Source: Candidatus Rifleibacteriota bacterium
GTDB taxonomy: Bacteria > Muiribacteriota > Ozemobacteria > Ozemobacterales > Ozemobacteraceae
Direction of reading: 5' to 3'
Length of the DNA: 64,000 bases
Assembly (NCBI GenBank): GCA_012520995.1
Contig: JAAYNI010000096.1
Span: 1 to 64,000, forward strand
The notes below the pieces were generated by a model, which had not been told where the DNA came from, did no database searches, and worked only from the letters and a program-made list of their open reading frames with translations. Positions 25,810 through 35,147 of the stretch are shown piece by piece; position 1 is the stretch's first letter; the number at the start of each line of letters is the position of its first letter. A program made the translations under genes and the position numbers.

Positions 25810-28106
25810 TTATCTTGGCTCTCCTCTTTATATTTGCATTTCTTATCGGAACATTTTATGTGTTTGCCGAGCTTTTTTGTTGTGTGCCATACAAGCGGCT
25901 CAGAGCAAAGGGGGCAGAGTTTGCCTGTTGGCAGAGACCAAGTTGTAATGGTGCAGTCAGGATAGTTTGAGCAACCATAGAAAAGCCGGCCTGTTTTGCT
26001 GCGTTTTTCTACTATTTTACCGTTGCAGCCTTTTGCTGGGCAGTTGACTCCAACTTCTTTCAGGATCGGCTTCGTGTTTTTGCATGCCGGATAATTTGAG
26101 CAGGCTATGAATTTGCCGAATCTGCCGGTTTTGACTTGCATTGGTGAACCGCACTTGTCGCAAACTTCATCCAGAAGTTCGGGTTCTTCCATTTCTTCTG
26201 TTTCGGAAATTTTATCCGCGAGGTGTATAGGACCTTCGGGAATACCGTTTGCAAACATCACTAAAGTGTCAGGAATGTTGATGGTTGATTTGCAGTCTGG
26301 ATAATTGGAGCAAGCAAGGAATTTGCCTGTTTTACCCATTCTTGCAAGCATAATTGATTCGCATTCAGGACATATAACATCTGTAGGTATTTGGACTTTT
26401 TCCAGATTGTTTTCTGCTTTTTCCAATTCAGCTTCAAAAGGTTTGTAGAAGTCATCAAGGAGTTTTACCCAGTCGAGTTCTTCTTCTTCTACCATGTCGA
26501 GGTGTTTTTCCATTTTAGCAGTAAAGTCGAGGCTTATAAGATCTGGAAAATATGTTTCAAGAACTTCATTGACCAAAAAGGCTGTGTCGGAAGGGACAAA
26601 CTTTCCTTCTTCTTTTTTTACATATTTACGTTGTTGTATTGTATCTACAATGCTTGCGTATGTAGAAGGTCTTCCTATACCCTCTTTTTCCATAGTTCGT
26701 ATTATGGAAGCTTCTGTATAGCGAGGCGGCGGCGTTGTGAAGTTTTGAGTTTTTTTGATATTTTTTAATGTGACTTTGTCGCCTTTCTTCAAAAGGGGGA
26801 GAGTTTGCTTGTCGACACTGTCGGTATCGCCATCTTCGTTTTTGGTTTTATATAGCTTTGTATAACCGTCAAAAACATTGGTTGAACCTTTTGCTCTGAA
26901 GACAAGCCCGTCTATGTCGGCTTCAAGAGTTACGACTTTGTTTAGTGCCTCAGCCATTTGAGAGGCCACGGCTCTGTTCCAAATAAGGGTGTAGATATTG
27001 TGCTGGTCTTTCTTGAGGAAAGGAGCCAAGGCGGCAGGCGTTCTGGAGGGCAAGGTTGGTCTTATTGCCTCGTGAGCATCTTGAGCACCTTTTTTGGTGG
27101 AGAAATCTCGAGGCTTTGAGGTGGAATATTTTTTGTCGTAACTTGTTGCTATAAAATCACGAATGTCTTTCAGGCCTTCAGGCGAAATGCGGACAGAGTC
27201 AGTTCTCATATATGTTATAAGACCTGTTTGTCCTTCACTGCCTATTTCAATGCCTTCGTAGAGTTTTTGAGCTATGGACATAGTGCGTTTCGGAGCATAT
27301 CCGAATCGGGCAGCCGCTTCAGCTTGTAACGTGCTTGTTATAAAGGGAGGCGGCGGGTTTTGCGGGCGCAAGTTTTCTGTCAGGTCGGTTATAGTGATGT
27401 TAGCATCTTTGACTTTTGCTGCAATTGCTTCGGCTTGTTTTGCGTTTGTTACTTCTGATTTTTTGCCGTTTTCTTTTGCGAGTCTTAGTATGAATGTTTC
27501 TTTTTTGTTTGTTTTGAGTTCAAGGTCGACATGCCAGTATTCTTCTGGCACGAAGGCCATGATTTCTTTTTCGCGGCGGCAAATCAGCATGACTGCCACG
27601 GATTGAACTCTTCCTGCAGAGAGGCCTAAGCAAATTTTAGACCATAGAAGAGGAGAAAGTTTATAGCCGACTAAACGGTCGAGTATGCGTCTGGACTGTT
27701 GGGCATTAACTAATGCATAGTTAATAGGTCTTGGGTTTTCCAGTGAGGCGAGAACATTGTCTTTTGTTATAGAGTTGAAAGTGATTCTACAATCCGAAGC
27801 AGGATCTATGTCCAGCAATGTTGCCAAATGCCAACTAATAGCTTCTCCTTCACGGTCAGGGTCGGGTGCCAGATAGATCTTGTCTGCTTTCTTTGCCGCT
27901 TTTTGAAGACGAAGTATTACATCTTTGCGGTCTTTGACTACGTGGAAAGCGGGAACATACCCATCTTTGACGCTGACACCGAAACGAGAGGGCGGCAGGT
28001 CTACAACGTGCCCTACGCTGGCTTCGACTGTATAATCTTTTCCCAGAAACTTCGAAAGTGTTTTGATTTTTCCTGGGGATTCAACTATCAACAATTTATT
28101 GGACAT
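25806..28106 (-). CDS. topA: DNA topoisomerase I
   Basis: A type IA topoisomerase that relaxes negative supercoils. The 766-residue protein starts MSNKLLIVESPGKIKTLSKF (TOPRIM domain), has the acidic DPDREGEAISWHL motif near residue 110 and the catalytic tyrosine in GLITYMRTDSVR near 305. The C-terminus carries four zinc-ribbon repeats from about residue 585, each built on CPxC and CSNYPDC or similar; the fourth (CPLCSEPLVWHT) is divergent. The ATG at 28106 follows GGAG at about five bases; a GTG 15 bases upstream is possible but overlaps the SD. The gene lies between smg and trmFO. Confidence 0.97.
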   Translation of the reverse strand: MSNKLLIVESPGKIKTLSKFLGKDYTVEASVGHVVDLPPSRFGVSVKDGYVPAFHVVKDRKDVILRLQKAAKKADKIYLAPDPDREGEAISWHLATLLDIDPASDCRITFNSITKDNVLASLENPRPINYALVNAQQSRRILDRLVGYKLSPLLWSKICLGLSAGRVQSVAVMLICRREKEIMAFVPEEYWHVDLELKTNKKETFILRLAKENGKKSEVTNAKQAEAIAAKVKDANITITDLTENLRPQNPPPPFITSTLQAEAAARFGYAPKRTMSIAQKLYEGIEIGSEGQTGLITYMRTDSVRISPEGLKDIRDFIATSYDKKYSTSKPRDFSTKKGAQDAHEAIRPTLPSRTPAALAPFLKKDQHNIYTLIWNRAVASQMAEALNKVVTLEADIDGLVFRAKGSTNVFDGYTKLYKTKNEDGDTDSVDKQTLPLLKKGDKVTLKNIKKTQNFTTPPPRYTEASIIRTMEKEGIGRPSTYASIVDTIQQRKYVKKEEGKFVPSDTAFLVNEVLETYFPDLISLDFTAKMEKHLDMVEEEELDWVKLLDDFYKPFEAELEKAENNLEKVQIPTDVICPECESIMLARMGKTGKFLACSNYPDCKSTINIPDTLVMFANGIPEGPIHLADKISETEEMEEPELLDEVCDKCGSPMQVKTGRFGKFIACSNYPACKNTKPILKEVGVNCPAKGCNGKIVEKRSKTGRLFYGCSNYPDCTITTWSLPTGKLCPLCSEPLVWHTTKKLGKHIKCSDKKCKYKEESQDK

Positions 28107-28117
28107 TTCTACTCCGA

Positions 28118-28651
28118 TCACTGAATAAGCAAAGACATATTGTTATACAGGTCTTTGTTAAAACCTTCACCAGTAAGAGGTTTGCTTGCTGCTATTATGA
28201 GTTCCAGATTTTCCTTGGTAACAGAGCGTAAATCAGCTTGTTCTATATGTTGGAGGACGTTTTCAAAGTGCATTTGAGAGATTTCACCTGATTCCAGCAA
28301 GTCTATCAGATGTCTTTGAGCTTCGCGGCTCATCCGTATGGCTTCAAGTGGATTCAAGTGCATGACACCCGTCATTTCTCCCTCTTTGTTTCTGTTTCTG
28401 AGTGAACCGTTGACTATTGGGTGCATTTTTTCAGAAAGAACTGAAAGCACCCAAATGGCTGTTTCTATATCATCCAACGAGTGTCCCTCGGCGAGAAGTC
28501 TGGCAACTGCTGAGTTCTCGTTCTCATCTTCCTGCGGAATATTTTCATCTTCCGCAACAGAAACACCTGATGAGTCGCTTTTTTCTAAGCGTCTAATAAG
28601 GGTGTTCATTATTTCCATGATTTCCGATAGGGGTTTGTCTGTTTTTTTCAT
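28118..28651 (-). CDS. smg: Smg/DUF494 family protein
   Basis: A 177-residue protein of unknown biochemical role. The C-terminal two thirds fits the DUF494/Smg pattern: LLAEGHSLDDIETAIWVLSV, then EAQRHLIDLLESGEISQMHF, then a final helical segment. Position is the stronger argument, because smg commonly lies between dprA and topA, exactly as here. Residues about 25-50 form an acidic insert (DENIPQEDENEN) not usual for the family. The start overlaps the dprA stop by four bases. The remote similarity was judged by eye. Confidence 0.7.
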   Translation of the reverse strand: MKKTDKPLSEIMEIMNTLIRRLEKSDSSGVSVAEDENIPQEDENENSAVARLLAEGHSLDDIETAIWVLSVLSEKMHPIVNGSLRNRNKEGEMTGVMHLNPLEAIRMSREAQRHLIDLLESGEISQMHFENVLQHIEQADLRSVTKENLELIIAASKPLTGEGFNKDLYNNMSLLIQ

Positions 28652-29760
28652 TGCCGTCCCTTAGTATATTTATAGGTCGTTTGATATGTATTGTCACCGT
28701 ATTTTACTAGATAGTTGCGCATTTCAAGCTCTAGGAGCAGTGGAAAGAGAAGATCTCGCTCCCATCCTGCATCAATTAATTTATCCAAGTGGAGGGGTTG
28801 AGCACTTAGTTGCTCCAATAACTTTATTTCTTCTTTATTTAATGCATAACCCTCAGTTTGTTCAAGTTCTATTTTCTGTTCCGGCAAAATATCTTTATAA
28901 TAATCAATTATATCTTGCGGATCCGTGACTAGAAAGGCACCTTCCTTAATGAGATTAAGAGTGCCTTGGCTGTTTACTGATTTTATACTTCCAGGCACTG
29001 CAAAGACTTCTCGATTTTGTTCAGCGGCCAGTCTTGCTGTGATCAAGGAACCGCTTCTGTTGCTCGCTTCTATGACGAGAGTGGCTATGGAGATTCCGGA
29101 AATAATTCTATTTCTGATTGGGAAAGACCACGGTCTTGGTGTTTCTCCAGGAAGATTTTCGGATAAAAGAGCACCCTTTTCGATGATGCTGCTTCTGACT
29201 CTTTGATTGCTTCTTGGATAAATAACGTCTACGCCGTTTGCTAAAACTGCATAAGTGGGTTTTCCTGCCGCTAATGCGCCTAAGTGGGCATAAGTGTCTA
29301 TTCCCAGAGCCAATCCGCTTATTATGTTGAAACCGGCTTTTGCCAGCTCTTCAGCAAAATCTTTGGCTATTTCGTAGCCTGTTTGTGAAGCTTGTCTTGC
29401 GCCTACTATTGCAATAGAAGGATGAGTGAAATCTATAACTTTACCTTTTGCGAATAAAATCAGCGGAGAATCCGGTATTTCTCTAAGATATGGCGGATAA
29501 TCACGATGATTGAAATCTATAAGCTTTATATTTTCTTGGTCGAGTTTTTCAGGGGAGCAGGCAGGCTTAGCTTCAGCTGCAATTTTTATGAACTTTTCCG
29601 CTCTGCGGTTGTCCCAGCCGGGAATAGCCAGCAATTCGTCTTTTGAACACGAAAGAGCTCTTTCCGGTGTTTTTGCATACTTTATTAAGCCCGCTAAGAG
29701 AGTAGGTCCTAGTGAGGCTGTTTGCAAAAGCTTTAACCAAGGGATACGTTTATCTTGCAT
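28648..29760 (-). CDS. dprA: DNA processing protein DprA
   Basis: Binds incoming single-stranded DNA during transformation and loads RecA. The 370-residue protein has an N-terminal helix-hairpin-helix region (LLAIPGWDNRRAEKFIKIA) and the Rossmann-like DprA core: FAKGKVIDF, then IVGARQAS, SGLALGIDTYAHLGAL and VLANGVDVIYPRSN. A C-terminal winged helix of the DprA-WH type ends the protein. It overlaps the upstream HEAT-repeat gene by 11 bases and the downstream smg by four. Together with comM at 38.7 kb it suggests DNA uptake or processing capacity, although no uptake pilus genes are in the window. Confidence 0.95.
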   Translation of the reverse strand: MQDKRIPWLKLLQTASLGPTLLAGLIKYAKTPERALSCSKDELLAIPGWDNRRAEKFIKIAAEAKPACSPEKLDQENIKLIDFNHRDYPPYLREIPDSPLILFAKGKVIDFTHPSIAIVGARQASQTGYEIAKDFAEELAKAGFNIISGLALGIDTYAHLGALAAGKPTYAVLANGVDVIYPRSNQRVRSSIIEKGALLSENLPGETPRPWSFPIRNRIISGISIATLVIEASNRSGSLITARLAAEQNREVFAVPGSIKSVNSQGTLNLIKEGAFLVTDPQDIIDYYKDILPEQKIELEQTEGYALNKEEIKLLEQLSAQPLHLDKLIDAGWERDLLFPLLLELEMRNYLVKYGDNTYQTTYKYTKGRQ

Positions 29761-32074
29761 AGAAAAATGTTTCGCGGGGCTGTTTTATTTCTGTAATAAC
29801 TTTTCGGCAGGCTTCTGCCAGTTTGTCATTCTGAGATTCCATAGTGATTTGAGTCAGGCGCGGCAGAATGTCAAGACCTGCACTGACCAGAGCGTTAAAG
29901 ACCGCTGCTTGAACTCTGCTTTGTTCGCTTATCATAAGGTTTGCGAAGAGGTTGGGATTTTGTCTGGCCATTGCAGCCAGTATGTTTTGAATAGTTTGAG
30001 CTTCCCCTTGAGCTTTAGCGGTTGCGGCATGTTGAATAAGAGTCAGAACGTCTTCTTCTTGTCCCAAGGCAGCAAAGGCTCGAGCAGTTTTAATTCGTAT
30101 TTTTCTGTCATTGTCGCGTAAAAGGTCTGCAAGTATTGCTCTGGTTTTAAAAGACGGATAAGAACCCAAAGCTTCTATAGCTGTGAGTCTTACTGTCGGA
30201 TTGTTGTCTTGGGATAAGAGCAGAATTTCATCGAGTGCTGAGGGCTCTTTCATGTATGCAAGAGCTAAAACCGCATTTGATTTTAGTTCCGGGTTGTCAC
30301 TTGCGAGGGCATTTTTCAGCTCTTCTTGAACTTTCGGTCCGATTTTTTCAAATATACTCAGAACGGTTCTATGGACTTCTTTGTTTCTGTCGGAGAAACA
30401 TTTAATCAAAGGTATGATGGCTCTTTCGTCGCCTGTGTTGCCTAATGATATAGCAGCATAAATTCTGACCCACTCGCTGTCATCGTTTAAGGCTAAAATA
30501 AGGGCTGTTGTTATGTCAGGAGCGGAAATGAGGCCAGCTGCTTGTGCAGCATAAATTCTCAGTTCTGAGTCTCCTCTTCTTAGAGCTTCAATTATGTCTC
30601 TTACGTATTTGTGTCCTGATTCGCTGATTATACGCTTGAACCAGTAGGCGATATTTTCGTTGTCGCTGGAAATATGATGGAGCATTTCTTTTAGAGGCAG
30701 ATTATCTGCTTTGATAAGACTTTCTGCTGCTGCTTTTCTTACACTCCAAACGGGATCATCCAAAACATGCAGCATTGTTTTTGCTATGTCTGGAGTCATT
30801 GTTTTTCCCAAAGATTTAGCAGCGAAGAAGCGTATTTCACGGCTGGGATCTTTTAAGGCTTTTGCCAGGTAGGGCGCTCCGGCATCACCTATAGATTCAA
30901 GGATTTTTGTTACCCAATAGCGCGCATCTTCATTGTCGCTTTTCAAGGCTTCTGCGATTTTGTCTACGCCCTTTTCGCCTATTTCAGTGAGGGCATAGGC
31001 ACAGGTTCTTCTTACGTTCCAGTCAGGGTTTGCTAAGCCTTTTATCAAGACAGGAACTGCTCTTGGGCTGCCTATTTCTCCGAGGGCAGCGGCGGCAAAA
31101 GTCAACATTTCAGGAACTTGGGTGTCGAATGCTTTTAAAAGCGGGTCGGTTAAGGGGGAACCTATTTTTACCATGGAGCCCCTGACAAGATATCGTTTAT
31201 TCTCGTCCATTTTGATAATTTCTTCAAACATTCGTCTTAGAGAAGATTCTCCTGACTTTGATAGAGCTCTTATACAACCATCGCGAATTTCGGGATTTTC
31301 AGAGGCAAGATATTGGAGCATCAAGTCGGTTGCTTTTTCTCCTATTTCGCCGAGAGCAAGGGTTGCTGCCTTTCGAATTGACCAATCGTGATCAGCAAGA
31401 GACTCTATTAATACCTTGATGACACGTACATCGCCCGATTCGCCCAATGCTGCGGCTATGACATATTTTTGTTGTTTGTTGCCTGATTTGAGTGCTTCTA
31501 ACAGAAATTTTCTTGCGGCAGAGCCTAGTTTGCCTAATGTCTTTATAGTCCAGAAAATGATATCTCTATCGTTTGTGACTTTCATTATTTGCTCAAGCTG
31601 AGGAACTATCTCGTCGCCGAAGTTGACCAAAGCGTCTGAAGCAGCTTTACGAACTCGCCATTTCTCATCGCCGAGGGCTTTCAAAAGGAGAGAGACGCCT
31701 TGCGAAATCTTTTTTTCTCCTATTAAAATGCAGGCGAAATAGCGGATCTCGTCATTAGAGGTTTTCATAGCACGCAAAATAGAAGGATAAGCCTTTGAAC
31801 CTAAGTTCCCCAAGATGTGCAATGACCAATGTTGAACATCCGGATTTCTGGAGTTGAGAGAGTTTGAAAGCGGCAGAAAGGCTTTATCGCCATAGTTCTG
31901 GAGTATTTTGGCCGAATGTTTTCTGATGCTCCAAGTTTGGTCGGCGAGGCAGTCTATCAGAAATGGAATCAGTTCCTCGTTTGCCGGGCGTTTCTCTATT
32001 TCATCCAGATATTGATGCTTCTGGTCTTTGTTTGCATTGGTGAAAAGTTCATAGTATTTGTTGCTATAGTCCAT
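29750..32074 (-). CDS. HEAT-repeat protein
   Basis: A 774-residue protein made almost entirely of tandem 30-34-residue HEAT/PBS-lyase-type repeats, for example IPFLIDCLADQTWSIRKHSA, LPLSNSLNSRNPDVQHWSLH and VLIKGLANPDWNVRRTCA. The phrase DxxWxxRxxA recurs through the first 600 residues. Such solenoids are protein-binding scaffolds; no enzymatic part is seen. The ATG at 32074 has AAGGA about six bases upstream and overlaps the cdaR end by 11 bases; the open frame extends 87 bases upstream inside cdaR without support. Its place between cdaR and dprA suggests cotranslation but not a specific function. Confidence 0.85.
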   Translation of the reverse strand: MDYSNKYYELFTNANKDQKHQYLDEIEKRPANEELIPFLIDCLADQTWSIRKHSAKILQNYGDKAFLPLSNSLNSRNPDVQHWSLHILGNLGSKAYPSILRAMKTSNDEIRYFACILIGEKKISQGVSLLLKALGDEKWRVRKAASDALVNFGDEIVPQLEQIMKVTNDRDIIFWTIKTLGKLGSAARKFLLEALKSGNKQQKYVIAAALGESGDVRVIKVLIESLADHDWSIRKAATLALGEIGEKATDLMLQYLASENPEIRDGCIRALSKSGESSLRRMFEEIIKMDENKRYLVRGSMVKIGSPLTDPLLKAFDTQVPEMLTFAAAALGEIGSPRAVPVLIKGLANPDWNVRRTCAYALTEIGEKGVDKIAEALKSDNEDARYWVTKILESIGDAGAPYLAKALKDPSREIRFFAAKSLGKTMTPDIAKTMLHVLDDPVWSVRKAAAESLIKADNLPLKEMLHHISSDNENIAYWFKRIISESGHKYVRDIIEALRRGDSELRIYAAQAAGLISAPDITTALILALNDDSEWVRIYAAISLGNTGDERAIIPLIKCFSDRNKEVHRTVLSIFEKIGPKVQEELKNALASDNPELKSNAVLALAYMKEPSALDEILLLSQDNNPTVRLTAIEALGSYPSFKTRAILADLLRDNDRKIRIKTARAFAALGQEEDVLTLIQHAATAKAQGEAQTIQNILAAMARQNPNLFANLMISEQSRVQAAVFNALVSAGLDILPRLTQITMESQNDKLAEACRKVITEIKQPRETFFYAR

Positions 32075-33362
32075 TGTCTTCCTTTTGGGGTTCTTTATTT
32101 TCCTTGGTCTCAGGTATTGTTGTTTCGTGCTGCTCAACAAGTGATATATCGCAGGTAACAAATTCAGGGGTTAAAGCAAACTCTATGTTGTTTGAAAAAT
32201 CACTATTCAGTTCCAGTTTTATTTTATGGGTGCCAGGTGCGAGTTCTTTCAGGCTTAGAGGTTTTATGAGTTTGCTTTTATCCAGATGGTTTATTATCGG
32301 GTTCAGATCTTTCATTAGGCCTTTTATTTCGAGCGAAGCATGGTTGCTGTCTTTAAAAGTTATGCGTTGCTGCGGCGATGAAAGAGCCGTGACTGGAATC
32401 TGGGCAATTTGTTTGGTTACGGGAATATCCTCCAAAAATAGTTGGAGAATTGGAGTCGATGTTGAAATCAACTCAAAGGTATGATCCGGGAAAAGAGGTT
32501 TCAGGGGAACAGTAACGTCTTCAGTGAAATTTGAAAGATCGACAGGCTCAGTAACCAGCGTTCTTATTTTATTCAGATGCTTCGTGGAGCCTGAAATTTC
32601 TACATATTGAGGTGACATTTCCCAGCTTTTCAAGTTTTTGCCTTCCGGAAGTTCTCCTGTGAAGACGGGTTTGGCAAGAGGCAGAACTCTTTGCGGATAA
32701 CCTTTTCTGACAGCTACAGCTATATTGGTTCTTGGCGGAGTTATGGTTACATACTCTTTATTTTCTTCATTAAGCAAGGGTGAAATACGAATTTCTCTGG
32801 ATTCACTTATGGAATTGCTTATTTCGCTATAGGAAAGAGATACTTCACAGGACTGTATCTTTGTCAGAATTTCCAGAGGAGCGGATACGTCTACTTTTGC
32901 AGGAGATAAGACTGGCGGATCTGCTAACAGTCCGTCTCTCATTTCGCCTTCAGAGATTATATTGACATCGAATGTCAGGGTTGCAACAGGTATAACTTCT
33001 ACAGATATTTCTGTAGGTATAGTCTGAGTGACCTCTAGTTCGTTAGTTACAAAAACGTTGACAGGAAGTATGAATGTATCTCTGATAGTTGCAGGCACAC
33101 CTAAAAGATCGACTGTGGGTGTTGCAGAAAGGTAAGAGTCGTAAGACATAGTAGAAAATATGAAATGTTTTCTGCCGCCTTCGAGTTTTACTCTGACCTT
33201 TTGTTCTAGAGGCTTGATTCTGACATTCGGAGGAATGTTTTTGAAAACAAGCTGGCTTGTGACTTCTCTCTTGACTCGCGGTGAAACTATGATGTTCACG
33301 TGGATCCAGGCAAGACATGCTAACAGAATAGAAAAAAAACAGAGCCAAACATTTCTTTTCAT
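32064..33362 (-). CDS. cdaR: YbbR-domain protein CdaR (regulator of diadenylate cyclase)
   Basis: A 432-residue membrane-anchored protein with one N-terminal transmembrane helix (VWLCFFSILLACLAWIHVNI), followed by several extracytoplasmic YbbR-type beta domains of about 80 residues (VKREVTSQLVFKNIPPNVRI and later repeats). The C-terminal tail is Glu/Lys-rich. CdaR binds and modulates the diadenylate cyclase CdaA encoded immediately upstream with a four-base overlap. The identification combines the YbbR pattern with this linkage. Confidence 0.9.
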   Translation of the reverse strand: MKRNVWLCFFSILLACLAWIHVNIIVSPRVKREVTSQLVFKNIPPNVRIKPLEQKVRVKLEGGRKHFIFSTMSYDSYLSATPTVDLLGVPATIRDTFILPVNVFVTNELEVTQTIPTEISVEVIPVATLTFDVNIISEGEMRDGLLADPPVLSPAKVDVSAPLEILTKIQSCEVSLSYSEISNSISESREIRISPLLNEENKEYVTITPPRTNIAVAVRKGYPQRVLPLAKPVFTGELPEGKNLKSWEMSPQYVEISGSTKHLNKIRTLVTEPVDLSNFTEDVTVPLKPLFPDHTFELISTSTPILQLFLEDIPVTKQIAQIPVTALSSPQQRITFKDSNHASLEIKGLMKDLNPIINHLDKSKLIKPLSLKELAPGTHKIKLELNSDFSNNIEFALTPEFVTCDISLVEQHETTIPETKENKEPQKEDNGL

Positions 33363-34171
33363 TTGTTTGTCCCTTTGAAGTGTTTTTCGCTGTATTGAAG
33401 CGCTTCTTTTATATGTTTTCTGACATCGTCCATGGTAAGGTTTCTTGTAAGTTTTCCAGTTCTGCCTTTGGAAATAGCTCCTGTTTCTTCACTTACTACT
33501 ATTACAAGAGCATCTGTTATTTCAGTTACTCCTACAGCCGCTCTATGTCTAGAGCCAAGCTCTTTGGCTATTTCATTGTGATTGCTGGCTGTAGGCAAGA
33601 AGCAGCCTGCCGCTTCCAGAGTTTTGCCTCTGATTATTATGGCACCGTCGTGCAGAGGGGTAAAAGGCAAGAAAATTGTAGTCATAAGTTCGGAAGAAAT
33701 TTTGGATTGCAATCTGACACCGTTGTTTATAAAGTCCCTTAGACCTATAGCTTGTTCAAAAACTATGAGAGCTCCAATACGTTTTTTGGAGCAGCTTTCA
33801 ACAGTTTTGCATATTTCTTCAGTCAGATCGTCTACTGAATCGTCACTGAAACGATGTTCCGAAAATAGTCTGCCTTTGCCAATGTCTTCAAGTAATCGTC
33901 TTATTTCCGGCTGGAAGATGATAACCATGGCTACGAAACCTGTTGGCAAAATGCCTGTAAGTATCCATCCGACCGTATTCAGCTTGATATTTGTAGCTAT
34001 GACAGTCACTAGCAGTATGATGCCTAGACCTTTTATGAGATTGTAGGCTCTCGAGCCTTCAATAAGTGTCAGGGCTAAATAGACCGCTACTGCTACTACA
34101 GTTAGATCCAGAAAGTCCAGAAGGGTTAAATCTCTTATGATTGCTGTTATGAAATCTATTAATTGTTGCAA
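33359..34171 (-). CDS. cdaA: Diadenylate cyclase CdaA
   Basis: Makes c-di-AMP from two ATP. The 270-residue protein has three N-terminal membrane helices (about residues 10-80) and the DisA_N catalytic domain with its two signature motifs, DGAIIIRG near 178 and GSRHRAAVG near 207. Length and layout match the CdaA class, not DisA. It overlaps cdaR by four bases and follows dapA by 22 bases. c-di-AMP typically controls K+ and osmolyte transport; the glmM gene that often completes this cluster is absent here. Confidence 0.96.
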   Translation of the reverse strand: MQQLIDFITAIIRDLTLLDFLDLTVVAVAVYLALTLIEGSRAYNLIKGLGIILLVTVIATNIKLNTVGWILTGILPTGFVAMVIIFQPEIRRLLEDIGKGRLFSEHRFSDDSVDDLTEEICKTVESCSKKRIGALIVFEQAIGLRDFINNGVRLQSKISSELMTTIFLPFTPLHDGAIIIRGKTLEAAGCFLPTASNHNEIAKELGSRHRAAVGVTEITDALVIVVSEETGAISKGRTGKLTRNLTMDDVRKHIKEALQYSEKHFKGTNK

Positions 34172-34193
34172 AAGATAGGCTCCTGCAAAAAAA

Positions 34194-35078
34194 TTAGTTT
34201 ATTTGTTGTAATGCTTTTTCTATTGATTTAAATGTTTCAGGGGCGGGAAAAGAAAGCGGAAGGCGCATATTAGCTTGGCAGTAGTTTTTAAGGCTTAAGG
34301 CTGCTTTTGTCGGAATAGGGTTTGTTTCAATGAAGAGGGCTTTGTGAAGGGGGTATAGTCTCATATGAATGTCTCTTGCTGCAATGAAGTTTCCTGCAAG
34401 CATAAGGTCGTTAAATTGCTTCATAAGAACTGGTTCTACATTAGCTGTGACAGAGATCGTTCCTTTGCCGCCAAGAGCTAGCAGTGGGTAATTCAATGCG
34501 TCTTCGCCTGAAAAAAGCGCAAATTCAGGCGGAAGTATTCTCTTAAGTTCGCTGAATTGGCAGACATCACCCGATGCTTCCTTTAGTGCAACGATGTTTG
34601 GAATAGAAGACAGTTCTAATACCGTTTCAGGTTTAATATTGCAGCCTGTTCTTCCTGGGACATTGTAAAGAACTACTGGCAAAGAAGTTGCTTTAGCGAC
34701 AGCATCATAATGAAGCTTAAGGCCTGTTTGAGTAGGCTTGTTATAATAGGGAGTTACGACCAAAACTGCATCAGCGCCTAGACTTTTTGCTTCGGCAGTC
34801 AAATCGCATGTCAGCTGCGTCGAATTTGAGCCTGTGCCAAGCATGAGAGGGACTGTGCCTTTTGTTGCCTCTCTGGCTCTCTGCATAATAAGTTTTCTCT
34901 CGTCATGGTTAAGAGAAGGAGCTTCGCCAGTAGTGCCGCAAATTACTATGCCGTCTGTTTTGCTTTGAATATGGAGTTCCAAAAGTCGGTCTAAGGCTTT
35001 TAAGTCTATGTCGCCGTTTTCTTTGAAGGGAGTCGCCAAAGCGACCCAAGAACCCTTTAAAAAAATGTTGTTTTTCAT
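34194..35078 (-). CDS. dapA: 4-hydroxy-tetrahydrodipicolinate synthase DapA
   Basis: Condenses pyruvate with aspartate semialdehyde in lysine/meso-diaminopimelate synthesis, so it feeds peptidoglycan. The 294-residue protein shows GTTGEAPSLNHDER near 44, the catalytic Tyr in VLYNVPGRTG near 133-139 and the Schiff-base Lys in IVALKEASGD near 161. It heads the minus-strand chain running to trmFO. Upstream, a TATATT (35114-35109) is a plausible -10, but I see no convincing -35. No strong ribosome site precedes the ATG. Confidence 0.96.
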   Translation of the reverse strand: MKNNIFLKGSWVALATPFKENGDIDLKALDRLLELHIQSKTDGIVICGTTGEAPSLNHDERKLIMQRAREATKGTVPLMLGTGSNSTQLTCDLTAEAKSLGADAVLVVTPYYNKPTQTGLKLHYDAVAKATSLPVVLYNVPGRTGCNIKPETVLELSSIPNIVALKEASGDVCQFSELKRILPPEFALFSGEDALNYPLLALGGKGTISVTANVEPVLMKQFNDLMLAGNFIAARDIHMRLYPLHKALFIETNPIPTKAALSLKNYCQANMRLPLSFPAPETFKSIEKALQQIN

Positions 35079-35147
35079 CGCTGTGCCCGTATTAATTCAA
35101 GATGAGACAATATATCACATTGGCTTATAAATGTCTAAGATCTTAGC

